In this document: in pieces, positions 13,108 to 24,868 of the stretch | How positions within the stretch are numbered: position 1 is the stretch's first letter | Layout: each line of letters opens with the position of its first letter | Assembly: GCF_026914265.1 (NCBI RefSeq) | Contig: NC_069135.1 | Span: 37,399,946 to 37,463,945, forward strand | Origin: Mya arenaria | Taxonomy: Eukaryota; Mollusca; Bivalvia; Myida; Myidae | DNA: 64,000 bases | Reading direction: 5' to 3' | Translations under genes and position numbers: made by a program | The notes under the pieces: model-generated | Database searches by the model: none | What the model was told of the DNA's origin: nothing | Seen by the model: only the letters and a program-made list of their open reading frames with translations

Positions 13108-15906
13108 TTTATTTAAAGAAGGTAACACATTAAGACATAGGCATCATATTATAAACAAACATAACACACGACTTATTTACAATGTGGCCTTCTGAAAGAA
13201 CATACACACGCACACACACATAAATGCTTAGAATGAAAACGCAAGCATAAATTTATGTTATTTCAAAAGGGTACATATTAAAATGTTATACGAAAACATA
13301 AAGAAACATGAATATAATACATTAATTATAAGATCAATGCCGAACAATACATCAATTAGTACCTAAAGGTTAACAAATCGTATCATTAAAATTTATTAAC
13401 TGAGTAAGGCCACTCCTTTTTTATTTTTTGGTTTACAAGAATTTTTGGGAAAAATGTCCACCGGGCGGTCGAAAAAAAAAAAAAAAAAAAAAAGGAAAAA
13501 AGTCACAAAACATACTCTTAAAGGGTAAAAATCAGAGAACAACATAAAAACATTGAAAATTTATATCATTTACATGACATTTTAAACAGAACACTAAACT
13601 GAACAATATTAAATTGAAAAAAAGAGAAGGCAATTTTACGCATTAAAATACAAAAAATTGCACTGTATTAAAACAATACATAATATTTTCTAAACATTGT
13701 TTCAGTTATTTCAATATTGGAAAATGCCAATAACGTGAAATAATTACCAATTTTGTAAATAAGAAAGTAACATTTTATGAAGACATTTGAGCTTTAACAT
13801 TGTGAAAGCAATTCCTGAAAAACTAAAAACCAAACTAGACCTAGATTTGAGTTTTAATAACCTTTACCATGGTGGGTCCTAGTTATGTGTAACCCGATCC
13901 ATGCTAAGTTCGGATATTTTCGGACCGGGATATTTACCATGGGATGTTCACCAAATCCATTTCAAATTCAAATCTTGCAGCAAATTACCACATCAGTACA
14001 TAAAAATCACATAACAAAATAATAAATCTAGCATGTGACTTAACTTTATGTACCAATGATAGTAACAGAGAAATCCATAATTATGTATCGGATATTTTCA
14101 TCTTCTCCCAACTCTGCCATTTTGTCTATACACGAGTTCACAGGGCATCTATACTTCATGCTTGTTTATTTTTCATTTTAAAGAGTATTCCTTGGTTACA
14201 ACAACAAATCTCATTTATAGTGAAATATCAAGTTCATTACAAATTGAAATGGACTTATTCAAAATAGTTTTCCGTGTTGTTTTATCTAAATGTTTTGCAC
14301 ACAACTCCTGGCATTAGTATTAAAATGTCATTGAGACATGTGTTCAACTCTTTCATTGTTTTTACTCTACTATTGACCCAAACATGAATAAACATGTAAT
14401 CTAGAATAAACACAAGCTTTACATTGACTCAATAACAAGTATTTCCAAACCATTTTGTGATTTTAAATCCATAAACACCATCGACCGAACTTGTGAAATT
14501 AGGTCACCGGTATCAACTTAGAAATTTTACTTTCGATTTCACCACTCACACTTAGTGCACTGTTATTTGATATTTAACCATAAAATGTTATAAAATGTTT
14601 TTCTCACACATAATTTACAGATATTTGTGTCTACTAATTCGATGGCAGCCGCTGACAATTTTATTTTTTATCTATAAACAACAATAATTTTCATGACCTA
14701 AATTGGCTTGGAATAACAATAATCACGTGTTTATTGCTATTGTTATTTTAAAAACTCCTGCATATTTTAATTAATTATTTCATACAAAGAATGACTGCTA
14801 TCGTCAATTCCGCCATTGCAATCGGCGCTGCCATAACAGTTGACTGGCTCACATGCTATCACTATAAATTGGCAAATACGGCCACGGAACAACAAACCAG
14901 TCGAGATCTACTGCATTCGTATTCTTATCTGTGCGTTTTTCTTTCGTTTCGCACCAAAGTCAATACGGTCATGAAAATAATTTTGAAAAATTAGTGAAAT
15001 TCATTTTTTATTTTTTTTGTACTTTTCGGAAAATTAGACCCGCCGGTTTTGTAAACCAATTTATATAAAAGTAGTGGCCTAAGTAGGACAGTCACACATG
15101 TATTTAACACCTTAATCGAGATATATATAATGTAAAAACAATAGTCATGGAATTATGCGTACAATTCTTACAACGGTTTTTGCAATTGATGATGTAAAAA
15201 GAACTTCTTGCAGCAGGCTTTAAATGTATTTTCCGTGTTCGATTTACGTATTCGTTCTGGTAGAGTTCCAAACTGTCCCGCTGTAGCATGCAAACGAGTG
15301 TTTCTTGTATTGAGTTTTATGTCGAATGTGGGCAATGTCTTGTCGCGTAGAAGATCGTAATCCATATCTTGTATTGTTTGATAACTTTATAATGTCTCTT
15401 ATATAACTCGGTGTAAGATTGTTAATAGATTTATATACCATAACAGCCGTTTGATATTTGCAACGGTATTCAAATTGAAGCCATTCTAATTTTTTAAATA
15501 ATTCATGCGATGGCGTTCTAATAGGCTTAAAGAGAATAATTTTAGCAGCTCTTTTTTGAAGCATGGTTATTCGTTTCGTATGCATAGAAGCCACAACTAC
15601 CTCTGGATGTATTCTAGGCCATGGATACACTTATATCTGCTTGTAACCCATTTACGCCTGAAGATGTCCAACCATTGAAACTTCCCTGTTCTACATGAAC
15701 CCTATTTTGTGTAAAAAGTGTAGCTTGATCCAAATCCAAGATATCAAACTTTCTTACAAATAAATGAACAAGAACAGTTTACCAAAAGAATTCAAGAAGT
15801 CAGATATTTTCTTTATGCTGCATGTGATGACTTCAACATATTCTCTGTTCGCCCAATCCTGCTGTATAGGCTTTTGAATTGAGTTGGGCTGTGGTGGTCC
15901 TGACAT
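10168..15906 (-). CDS. BRK1: BRICK1 (BRK1/HSPC300), WAVE complex subunit, 3 exons
   Basis: Spliced gene; coding exons on the minus strand are 15906-15783 (124 nt), 11408-11326 (83 nt) and 10194-10168 (27 nt), total 234 nt and 77 residues against 75 in human BRK1. Exon 1 encodes [14 protein letters not shown] followed by [20 protein letters not shown] and DFLNSF, nearly identical to human BRK1. Exon 2 encodes the coiled-coil half ([20 protein letters not shown], then YIEAR). Exon 3 encodes only IVKGQTLD and a stop, matching human VTKGETLT. Donors GTAAAC and GTAAGC and the acceptors TTTCAG, TTTTTCAG fit, with phases 1 and 0. The start was chosen by alignment to the family; an in-frame Met lies upstream at 15957. 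The family protein is a small helical subunit that trimerises with WAVE and Abi in the actin-regulating WAVE complex in the cytosol. Introns are 4374 and 1131 nt and full of repeats. It is head-to-head with the RD3-like gene, 880 bp between start codons. Confidence 0.93.
10258..10486. repeat. Interspersed repeat, copy 1 (GGGTTACATC...CAAAACAGGT)
   Basis: Direct homology with 24869-25128: GAGTTACATCTTGTCCAAAA, ATAAGGCTTTATG, TTTTTTAGGCCTAA. In BRK1 intron 2. Confidence 0.5.
11130..11203. mobile_element. Internally deleted copy of the TGCACCAGTCAATTG MITE
   Basis: Only 74 bp; inverted ends intact and TAA duplicated at 11127-11129 and 11204-11206. In BRK1 intron 2. Confidence 0.65.
11952..12598. 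mobile_element. Harbinger-like MITE split by a hAT MITE
   Basis: Ends TGCACCAGTCAATTG at 11952 and its complement, with a TAA duplication on both sides (11949-11951, 12599-12601). The outer element is 239 bp plus an inserted hAT MITE at its right end. The TWA-type 3-bp duplication points to PIF/Harbinger. Confidence 0.7.
12191..12590. mobile_element. 400-bp hAT-type MITE nested in the Harbinger MITE
   Basis: Starts TAGTGTTGGGAATCGG and ends CGGAACATCACTA; exact 8-bp duplication CTGGTGCA at 12183-12190 and 12591-12598, inside the terminal repeat of the host MITE. Confidence 0.75.
13070..13106. repeat. (AAT)n microsatellite, possibly a LINE tail
   Basis: Twelve ATA units followed by CTTTATTTAAAG; on the minus strand this looks like the 3' tail of a non-LTR element whose body would lie above 13107. 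Confidence 0.5.
15100..15640 (-). mobile_element. LINE 3'-end fragment (reverse transcriptase C-terminus)
   Basis: Minus-strand text encodes the typical tail of a non-LTR reverse transcriptase: [20 protein letters not shown], then [20 protein letters not shown] and [18 protein letters not shown], continuing in another frame to [20 protein letters not shown]. It is 5'-truncated near 15640, has at least one frameshift and lies in BRK1 intron 1, on the same strand as the gene. A jockey- or CR1-like clade is likely but not decided. Confidence 0.75.
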
Positions 15907-15919
15907 CTTGAATATTTTT

Positions 15920-15984
15920 ATTTCCGGGTTGGAACACTTTGTAAAAGACACTTCCATTGGATAAAGCTTTGATAGTCGGCCAAT
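15920..15984 (-). promoter_or_regulatory. Candidate BRK1 proximal promoter (ETS site and two CCAAT boxes)
   Basis: On the minus strand just upstream of the BRK1 start codon are a CCGGAAA ETS-type site (about 15921-15927) and two CCAAT boxes in opposite orientation (CCAATGG at 15954-15960 and ATTGGCC around 15978-15984). There is no TATA box. This combination is common in housekeeping promoters, which suits BRK1. No transcript start can be seen from sequence. Confidence 0.4.
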
Positions 15985-16749
15985 GAAAATTACCCTCTAA
16001 TACCTCATCAACTTCTGTAGTATTGGTACATCTGATTGGCTTGTACATTTTCCTTTCGGCTAATGAAATGCTTTTTAACAAAAGCCACACGACAGTAAAC
16101 AACGAACAAAATGGAGAGAATAAAACGATTTCTAGAGAAAAGATACATTTCATCATCAACATAAACAACGCTAATTGGTAAAAAAAAATAACATATCATG
16201 TCCAATTCTGTTTAAGTAAAGGAAATGGCAGTTAATTTGGTATTGAGCGTTTTAGTTAGTTTGTAATATGTTTTCGCGATTTATTGAAGAAGAGTGAGAT
16301 GTTATCTAACGACCTCATGCATAGAAAAATTAAACGTTATCATGCTATTCCAATAAACATCATCTACAGACTCTCAAACTCAAAGATGGCCTGGTCACAA
16401 CACATCTAATTTGTTTGTAATCTCCGTTTTGTCCAGAGTAAAAAAATGCACTGATTAAATTCTACATATGCCAACGATATTCACCAATGATTTGGAATGA
16501 TATGGCAAACTTATAAACTAGACCAGTAACTTAGTTACTTTATCTGTGTCTGCTATCAGTTTGACAGAAAAAAAATGATAAAATAGTGTTGTTGTGTTCG
16601 TTTCAAACTAAATTTAGCTGACGTCATTCAGGCCCTTGATGTATCATCCGAATCTGCTCAAAACAAACAGTTTTCAGACACAGATATAGTCGCTATATAG
16701 TTTATAATTTTATCAACATTTTAATTTTTTGAATTAATGAACACCATGG

Positions 16750-16764
16750 TTTTCTTTTCTTCAG
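16750..16764 (+). promoter_or_regulatory. Splice acceptor of the RD3-like coding exon
   Basis: A pyrimidine tract TTTTCTTTTCTTCAG ends 21 nt before the RD3-like start codon, suggesting that a non-coding first exon lies upstream and that the transcription start is not next to the ATG. I could not identify the donor. Confidence 0.5.
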
Positions 16765-16785
16765 ATTGATTATAAAGAAAGAGAG

Positions 16786-17421
16786 ATGTTTTCACTGAAA
16801 TCAATCTGGAAGCCTTGGATTGGCGGTGATGCCAACAAGCCTCCTGGAAAGGATGAACACATGGTAATAGTGGATTCACTCATGTTAGAGCTCGAGTTTC
16901 ACATACGAGAGCAGGAACAGATTCTCAAAGATCGTGAACAGGAAGAAAGAAGACGAATGACTGGTGTTGACTATAGCTGGCTCGTCAGTGCTCCTGTGAA
17001 ACAGTATGAAATTCCCCACCTTGAAAGATTGGAACTAGAGGATCTTTGCTACAGAGTTAAGCCACCAGAATGTGGTAAAGTTATATCACTCTTCAGAGAT
17101 TCAATTCTCAATGAGCCAAGAGTTTGTGATATTCCTAAGATTCTCAAAGCTTGTATTCGTCAAGTGGTCGAACAAAGACCTAAGGAGGAGACTCTAACTG
17201 ACTGGGTTACGAAAAGGACATCGAGTCTTATAAATATGAAAATACGGCCTTCGACTAAGATTACACCATTCCACAAAGAAAGTGATGACGTGGAGAGCAA
17301 TACAACAATTGAAACCATATCAAGCCATGTAGATTTGATTACACCTAGTGGTGCCCATAGAAACAACCAATCATTATCATACCACTCACAACCGCACGAT
17401 TTTGACTCACTGCCAGTTTAG
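16786..17421 (+). CDS. RD3: RD3-like protein (retinal degeneration 3 family)
   Basis: Open reading frame of 211 residues. Hallmarks of the RD3 family are seen: an N-terminal acidic helix (LMLELEFHIREQEQIL, residues 32-47), the family signature TGVDYSWL (59-66), then IPHLERLELEDLC (76-88; compare human LSPIERLQLEDVC), PPECGKVISLFR (93-104; compare PSYCGPAILRFR) and a TPF-type motif near residue 160. Human RD3 is 195 residues. Vertebrate RD3 binds and inhibits membrane guanylate cyclases and helps their export from the ER in photoreceptors; a similar role here is inference. The frame is open upstream to a good 3' splice site (TTTTCTTCAG ending at 16764), so a 5' non-coding exon is likely; the Met at 16786 aligns with the family start. 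Unlike human RD3, the conserved domain is not split by an intron. The tail after residue 165 is low-complexity and rich in S, T, H. Confidence 0.85.
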   Translation: MFSLKSIWKPWIGGDANKPPGKDEHMVIVDSLMLELEFHIREQEQILKDREQEERRRMTGVDYSWLVSAPVKQYEIPHLERLELEDLCYRVKPPECGKVISLFRDSILNEPRVCDIPKILKACIRQVVEQRPKEETLTDWVTKRTSSLINMKIRPSTKITPFHKESDDVESNTTIETISSHVDLITPSGAHRNNQSLSYHSQPHDFDSLPV

Positions 17422-17827
17422 ATACAGCATTTATTTTTTATTTTTTGTTCTCATAATACAGGCATCAAGTAAGACTTTGGAAATGAATAAGTCTTTGGAG
17501 AAATTTGTTTCAAGATTTTCATCTTCATCTATAAATGTCTATGTATAGCTAAAACCTCTCCCTAAAAATACAAAAGCTAAAAATGGCCTATTGAAAAGTA
17601 TGAATGATTTTGGAGACTCAAGCTTTTAGGATTCCTGTTATACAAAATGTGTTCATTTTTTACAAGTCATGATTTCTACAAGTTTATTTCAAGGTTATTT
17701 ATTTCTTATGACTTTGAGTTTTACTTTATGTGTCAGAACCTTATCACATTAATGTACACATGTTGTTCACTTCTTAAGTGTTGTTGCTGGCCCTGGCTAA
17801 TAGCAAAAAGGTTCTTTCCGCCATGTA

Positions 17828-17833
17828 AATAAA
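17828..17833 (+). terminator. Candidate RD3-like poly(A) signal
   Basis: AATAAA about 405 nt after the RD3-like stop codon; the first clear hexamer on this strand after the gene. Confidence 0.35.
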
Positions 17834-20800
17834 GGGCACTTGGAACCATTTCGCCCTGACCCGTCAAAATGTTAGAGCTGATCGATATTTTATTACCATT
17901 GTTTTCCGTTTTCTTTGTTCCTGGCCTTCTTTGTTCCTGGCCTTATTGAATACTTCTTACATTTATATACAGCCTTTTCTCCTTGTCCCATCAGATTGTA
18001 TTCCTGTATAGACATAATCATTATTAAACATTGTACCTTTATTTTTGTTCAAAGTTATGTTCTTTCTGCATTATTTTTTGTAACTAGCCTTATTGAATGC
18101 TACGCAGAAACTTTTTGTCTTAACCTGAGGCTTTCAAATTGTATTCCTGTTTTTTGTTCACTTTAAGCACTGATCATGTTATCAATTGTACAGTACATGA
18201 AGTGTATCACTTGTTTGTAGTTGTTTAGCCTTATCGAAGCATTTGTGTTCGAGTGCCTTTAAGGAATTATACCGATTTTGGTTTACAATCTCTCAGTTTC
18301 ATTGGGTTGATTGTTTATAATTTTGTTAAAAATATCAATCAAATTAACAACATCGTTGTTAACTTTTAAATGTGAAATATCTGCTGATGTGCTCATATAT
18401 TTAAATAAATCAAGTACATGAGCTTAAATGGGCGTCTCAATCAAGTGTTTTCACTGAACTTCCCAAGCAATAACGATTTGAAAGTTAACAAAGATGACAT
18501 TAACAACGTTGTTAACTTTAATAAAGTTCAGAACAATCGGCCCAATGTTTTTTAAATGTGCTATTATGGTATATTGTTGTGATGTTATTGTTTGAATTGT
18601 TGTTCATAACGTAAGAGTTGTTGTTCATAACGTAAGAGTTGTTGTTCATAACTTAAGAGTTTTGTTCATAACGTAAGAGTTGTTGTTCAAAACGTAAGTG
18701 TTGTTGTTCATAACGTAAGTGTTGTTGTTCATAACTTTAGAGTTGTTTATGTCTTTAACATATCATTAAAATGTTTTTGAAAGTTTAAACATTTTAACAG
18801 TCAAAATATATGACGCAATGTGATGACGTTTTGCTGTTCTGTTTTGAGAAGACAAAAAGTTTTGGTATTGTTTTAGCCCTGGTGTCATTGTTAGTTGAGT
18901 CAATGTGCGAAAACTTGGCTATAACTCAGAAAGATAGTTCAACCACAACTTTGTACACATGTTGCCAGAGTCAAAACACACATATTAAGCAAGGGTCATA
19001 ACTTGGACCTAAATGATCATCAATTTATGCCCTTCTTCACATGATAACAACAAAGGCTAAGCAAAACTTTTGAACTTGACATTTCATATTTTGTAACAAA
19101 CCTAATTTTCGAGCCTAGATGGCTTATTCTTTTACAATCTTCTAAAATTCAGGTTTCAAAACAACCCTTAACCGATGAAAAGATAAAACTATTAAAACCT
19201 GATTTCTTATGAATTTCAAATATATCTTTGAATGCAATTTTGAAAATGCATGAATTGAAATACATTAACTATGTACAAAGAAAGATGTTTTATATACTGG
19301 AAAATAAGTGTTCATTAATCTTGTTAATGGAAAGGTTCATTATTCAGGGGTGTTTTTAACTACCGGGTACACACCTTTGGGCCGTTTCAATGAAGGATTA
19401 TAGTGTTCTACATCACTAGGTCACAAATGGCCACACATGAAGAGTTCCCAATAAGTTTCAGTTGAACCGTCACAAAAAGAAAAGTAACTGAACAGCTATT
19501 CTACTTAAAATTTATTTATTTTTCCAGATTGGAACCGGCCCAATTGCCATTTGAACCGCCCATTTTAGCCGGCAGCCGGTTCATATTGAGAACACTGACA
19601 TGATACTTTTTTTATTTCCTCAACTTTTGTGCTCATTTTTAATACTGGCTAAAGGCCAAGTCACTGAATTTTTTAGCTTAATTACAAAAATATGACATTT
19701 TCAAGATGATTTCAATGTACGACTTAGATTTTTCTTGTATCGTCACCTAGGCTATGTTTACACGAAGATGCATATCATAACATGCTGCAATATATTAAAG
19801 CAGAAATGTTACTGTTGGATGGTTATATTGAGACCACAGTTAATAGTTTTTGGCGTATTCCGGTTTGACTCAGAAAATAACCTGTGACCCGAAATATATA
19901 CTTTTTATCCTATCTATCTAGTGTTTTTTATTTCAATATAGTAAATTTACCTTAAAAGTGAAATAAAAGAAGAAAAAAAACTTCCTACCAACAGAATCAC
20001 ACCTTGAAATGTTGATAGGGTAACGCCAGACAAACTGTAAATTGTAGTCTAATATTTACAAACTAAAACAAGTTATAAGCAAGTTGATCTCATAAAAAAT
20101 CTTAAGCATTATAATCACAGAATGGTGAAATTATGAATGTTGTTTTTGGACCAAAATATTGTTTGTGATACTCTGTATACCATTTACAAATGTTCGATGA
20201 TTTTTATTTTTAGCTTTTGTTGTAATGTTGGCCACGATGATGTACCATATCTCTATAACTGTTATTGGATGTGATTTACATACATGTAATAAGCTATCGA
20301 TGGCGGCAAAAAGTGCTTGTATGTTATATTACTCTAGTCGTTTTTTATGTATATGATATCTCTATACTTTATCTACACCGAAAACCGTTTCAAATAAAAC
20401 CAAATAAAGCCGAAATAAAATGGGGTAATAATAGGCCTCAAATTCCTGAATTAACTCAAGCAGTTGAAGTACATGTATAATATTTCATTAAACCCAAACA
20501 TAGTTCATCAGGATTATTTTATTTGTAGCAGAATGACGTTATACCGAAAATGACATCCTTAATGTTTTTCATAGGCACTATGCATAAACATTTGTTTATC
20601 AAAAAGCAAGAAATAAGTTGATTTGTAAGCATAAATTATTTTCTTATTCTCAATGGTTAAGATCATGTTTTTAAAACTGTCAAACTCATTTTAAAATACA
20701 GGGAAAAAAAATGTGTTTAATGATTTTTAAAATAAACAAAATTATATTATAACAGTCTTCAGGATTATATATTGTCATATTTGTATACATGTACCTGTGA

Positions 20801-21403
20801 TGTGCAAAGGGGTAGACACCAGAGGATACGATTGCAAGAAAAAAAGAAAACTGTCAAAAACTTGCATTCTGTTGATATCATTGTGTACAAAGCATAGAAT
20901 CTTACTGACTGACTGATCACATCCCTTATGACACATGCATCTTTTGCAGTAGTTTTTATGCAGTTTTACAATTCGAAATGTATTGGGGTTGTCTACCATG
21001 TAAACCCCAGTAAGTTTAAAAATAGCGTCAGTATATTTATATGCAACTATTAATAGATATGATTTAAACTGGGAAACCATTATGCGCTATTTTAAATTGA
21101 GAAACACAAATGAGACTGCAACATGATGGTTGCGTTTATTATTTCAAGCATTTGAAATGATGTATAATCGGCCTCCAACTAGCTCGCAATGACAATTCTA
21201 GACTTGTTCTGATGAAATACTGTATAAGCCGAATTTGTGATCATCTGGTGTCTAGCCCCCTTAATGTTGCTATTTATAGTTGTGTATGTTTGAAAAGTTC
21301 TAGTCTACTTTGCAATTGTTAACATATCACTTATGTTGTTTAAAGCTGTTTAATTGGATATTAAAATGTGACAAAACTATCAGCTATTTGTTGTCTATAG
21401 TTA
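17834..21403. other. No gene seen
   Basis: Intergenic DNA between the RD3-like gene and the Ig-domain gene; holds one 21-bp minisatellite (18598-18747) and short old repeats around 18880-19010. Confidence 0.45.
18598..18747. repeat. 21-bp minisatellite (GTTGTTCATAACGTAAGAGTT)
   Basis: About seven units of TTGTTCATAACGTAAGAG with small changes. Confidence 0.85.
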
Positions 21404-22005
21404 AGGAACAGATTAATTGAACAAAACAAACCAGTTAATCAGAATAGAACAGTGCAATTGAACAAATCAGAACAGAACAGATCAATTGAACGGAATAGAA
21501 CAGAACAATTGAACAGATCAGAGTAATTGAATAGAACAGATTAATTGAACCTAACAGAGCAATTGAATAGAATAGAGCAATTGATCAGAATAGAATATAG
21601 CAATTGAACAGAATAGAACAGAGCAATTGAACAGAATTTAAGAACAGAGCAATTTAACAGACTAGAACAGAGCAATTGAACAGAACACATCAATTTAATA
21701 TAACAGCAATTGAACAGAATAGAACAGAGCAATTGAATAGACTATAACAGAGCAATTGAACATAATAGAACAGAGCAATTGAATGGAAAGGAGCAATTTA
21801 ACAGAACAGAGCAATTGAGCAGAACAGATTAATTGAACAGAACAGAGCAATGGAATAGAACAGAGCAATGGAATAGAACAGAGCAATTGAACAGACTAGA
21901 ACAGAGCAATTGAACAGACTAGAACAGAGCAATTTAAAAGAACAGAGCAATCGAACAGACTAGAACAGACCAATTGAACAAAACAGAGCAATTAAATATA
22001 ACAAA
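21404..22005. repeat. Minisatellite of GAACAGAGCAATT units
   Basis: About 600 bp of variable 13- to 25-bp units built on AGAACAGAGCAATTGAAC. Related in motif to the array at 51962-52088. Confidence 0.85.
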
Positions 22006-22009
22006 GCAT

Positions 22010-22319
22010 AAACCCTTAACTACCTCCTAAATAATGCATTTATAGAAAATACTAATTACTGATAACAAGATTGCAACCGTGTACTTAATAGATGAAAAAG
22101 CAAAATATTAGATGATTGGTGAGTGCTAAAGGATTTCCTGTGAACTTCTGTCGTCTCATAAGGTATAAATACCGTGTTTTCTGCTCCTTTCTTTCAAATT
22201 AAACTCGCATATCCTTCATAAAAAACTTTTTTTTCTACATTTATTCATCCTTTTTGGTATTTCAAAACACTCGTATTAATTGTGATAAATCTTGTTTGGG
22301 AGTAAGAGTGTATTTTTAA
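22010..22319. mobile_element. AAGATGCACTCTTACTC MITE, copy 4 (one end missing)
   Basis: Matches copy 3; its left end is cut off by the minisatellite that ends at about 22005. Confidence 0.55.
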
Positions 22320-22507
22320 GTTTGATCCAAGTCGGTTACCGAATACGGCCGCATTGGGTAAACATAAGTTCGATCTTTTTTAATACGGTCCCTTATGAAG
22401 TTCGATCTAAGTTACATATTCAATATTATTCTGATCAATATCCTTCGATATGACTCGATTATTCCATTCAGTCAATTGGCCAGTTATTTTTAAGGTTCCA
22501 TCAAAAC

Positions 22508-22820
22508 CAAGGGCGTAGCTTGACGAAAATATATGTGTAGGCCATGTTTTAGGGGGCACGCGGGGCATGCTCCCCACACCAAGGAAATTTTGCCTAGCTA
22601 GGTGATTGTAGGTGCGTTTTGGCGTATATTTCGTTGTTGTAAAAACATTAAAGAGAGCAACAATATCATTATGTTTTACCATAAATTAATTTGGTACGTA
22701 TATTAGCTAAAGAAGACAGGCCATAGAAGTAAAACATTGAACATTTTATTTAATGTCACTCAATATTAATGCAATTTGTTACCAAAATCTAAATTAACTA
22801 TATGTGTATTTGCACAAACA

Positions 22821-22883
<63 letters not shown>

Positions 22884-24198
22884 AAATATAATGTAGCTTT
22901 CTACACCACAGCTGACTTTCCGGGATCATTAAAAAACCCTCTAGCTTCCGGCATTTTCGCGACTCAAACACATTGATGACGCGGTCAACATCTATGATTA
23001 TGCTCTTGTGGCTGTGAGTTTGGGCCAAGGATGACAACCGGTCGCTTTTCATTGTCGTTCGCAGGAAGTTTTTTTATTCCTTTCAGTCCACTTAACGACC
23101 TTTCACAAAGAGGCTGATGTAGGTGGCATAGTAAGAAGAACCTCGAATATTGTAAATATGCTAGGGTACAGGTCCATGTTGGTCTGCTTCGTGGTATCTT
23201 GTAGTCAAGATAAACTTGCGGCTGCGATGCTCCATCTCACATTCCATTCTGTTTTAAATGTGTCAAATGTTTCGTGGCGATCAGGGGCCTTAGCAGCATA
23301 AATTGATGGCAGCATGTCATCCTTTCCAGTTTTGAAGGCAATACATGTTGTGCACTGTATCTGTCTTTGAAGACATTGAACAAGGTTGGCTCTGTTTTGC
23401 TGTCGACCAACTCTTCTCGGCATTGATGGTTGAATGTCGAAGCCTGAGCTTATATCCGTTGCTTTCATGTACATTCCATTCTACACATCAGGTTTCAAGT
23501 GTGTAGACCACTACGGGGAACGCATTTTGGAACGTTTCGAGTGCGCCCGCATGTCTGAACCATCGTGTCACACATAACGAGCGAAGTTTAGTGCGCCGAT
23601 TCATTTCCTCTTTCGTTGCGACTTCTCTAGAAACCTCGTCCTGGAACGCTGCTAGACGATTTGCTGAAAACTTGAACAAGAATCCAATGTCCTGAACTGT
23701 GTCCATCAAAGTTCGGACACTCGGATGGAAACTGGTACAGGAGGCAGGATTGCCAAGTTCCTTCTAGCATTGTTGTTTGGTATCTTCATCTATTGAAGTC
23801 AAGGTGAGACTATCGAAAAGAGGATACGTAGGAGTATGTTCGGCAATATACAGACCGTTTACAATTTCAAATAATAAAGCGCCCGTAAACTTTTACCAAG
23901 CCAACTGGAAATGTTTAATGAACGGCGTAAATGCGCAGACTACTGATATGCAACTTCCAATTAATTATATACGAAACATTAACGTCGCGTGAAAATATAC
24001 TTTAGATCGAAGGAAAACGATATATTTGAAATACCAGGTTTCCTATTTATTAAAGCGCATTTGTCGGAATTTCATATTTAGTCCGGCACCCTCCTATGCC
24101 TTCAGTTTTTATTGCAGATTTGCCATTTTTATTTTTTCGGTTTTTCTGAAAAATGTGTAGGCCGCGGCCTACACGGCCTATAGGAAGCTACGCCCCTG
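22508..24198 (-). mobile_element. Decayed hAT transposon with ZMYM/hAT-type transposase remnant
   Basis: Ends are inverted and hAT-like: CAAGGGCGTAGCTT at the left and the complement of CAGGGGCGTAGCTT at the right, each followed by GTGTAGGCC. Minus-strand coding remnants lie at 23709-23488, with the family motif LRSLCVTRWFRHAGALETF, and at 23474-23205, with DISSGFDIQPSMPRRVGRQQ followed by NRANLV. These match the central region of hAT transposases and the related ZMYM1-like domesticated proteins. The rest of the protein is missing or unreadable, so it is inactive. A clean 8-bp duplication was not found. Confidence 0.65.
22826..22883. repeat. (TA)n(TG)n microsatellite
   Basis: About 45 bp of TA followed by six TG units, inside the decayed hAT element. 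Confidence 0.9.
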
Positions 24199-24269
24199 AA
24201 AACATTCATATTCTACTTTTAAACCTAAGTTAGATCTTCATGTGCTTATTTAATACGGTCCCTGGTGTA

Positions 24270-24600
24270 TAAATAATATCAGTGGTTGAACATTCGCTTC
24301 GGGTTCGGAACGTCAGGGGTTCAAACCCCGGCCACGTCCAACCGAAATGCGTAAAATAGGTACCTAGTAGCTCCCTTGCCTAGTGCTCGGCATTCAAGGG
24401 GATGTACTCCGAAAACAGTGTACTCAGTACTGGTTCAGCCAAGGAAAGTATCCCGTGTATCTGTGTTTTACATCTAGAACGTTAAAGAACCAAGAGGTCT
24501 CTTCACAAAGAGCTAGGGTATCGCAATCGAATCTCTTTTATCCCAATCTGTTTCTTTAAGTCTTCCAATGTCTGGATTTGACTGAGAATTGCAGTCACTT
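24270..24600 (+). mobile_element. tRNA-derived SINE of a second family
   Basis: Head with CAGTGGTTGAACATTCGC and B box GGGGTTCAAACCCC; body with GTACTGGTTCAGCCAAGG and GAACGTTAAAGAACC, the latter like the conserved centre of Nin-DC SINEs (resemblance only). Confidence 0.55.
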
Positions 24601-24868
24601 CTATTTTATGTCACTGATGGCATTTATACACAATGTAAGTCGTGATGGCGTCACGATGGGGTCAAGGCGTCACGTCGGGTTGAAGGCGTCACGTCGGGGT
24701 AAAACCATACTTAAGCCAAAAGGCGCGGGCAGACCTTGATAAACTCAAATAAACAGATTAGTTTATTATTGTATTGATTCTTTAAGATGTTTATGTCTGA
24801 TGACCTCATATAATTTGGGCTATTTGTATCATTCAATAGAATGTTCAACTTAAGCCTGGCTAAAACAA

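Noticed and set aside
15833-16168. 111-residue minus-strand frame overlapping BRK1 exon 1
   Set aside because: It is in a different frame from the clear BRK1 coding sequence.
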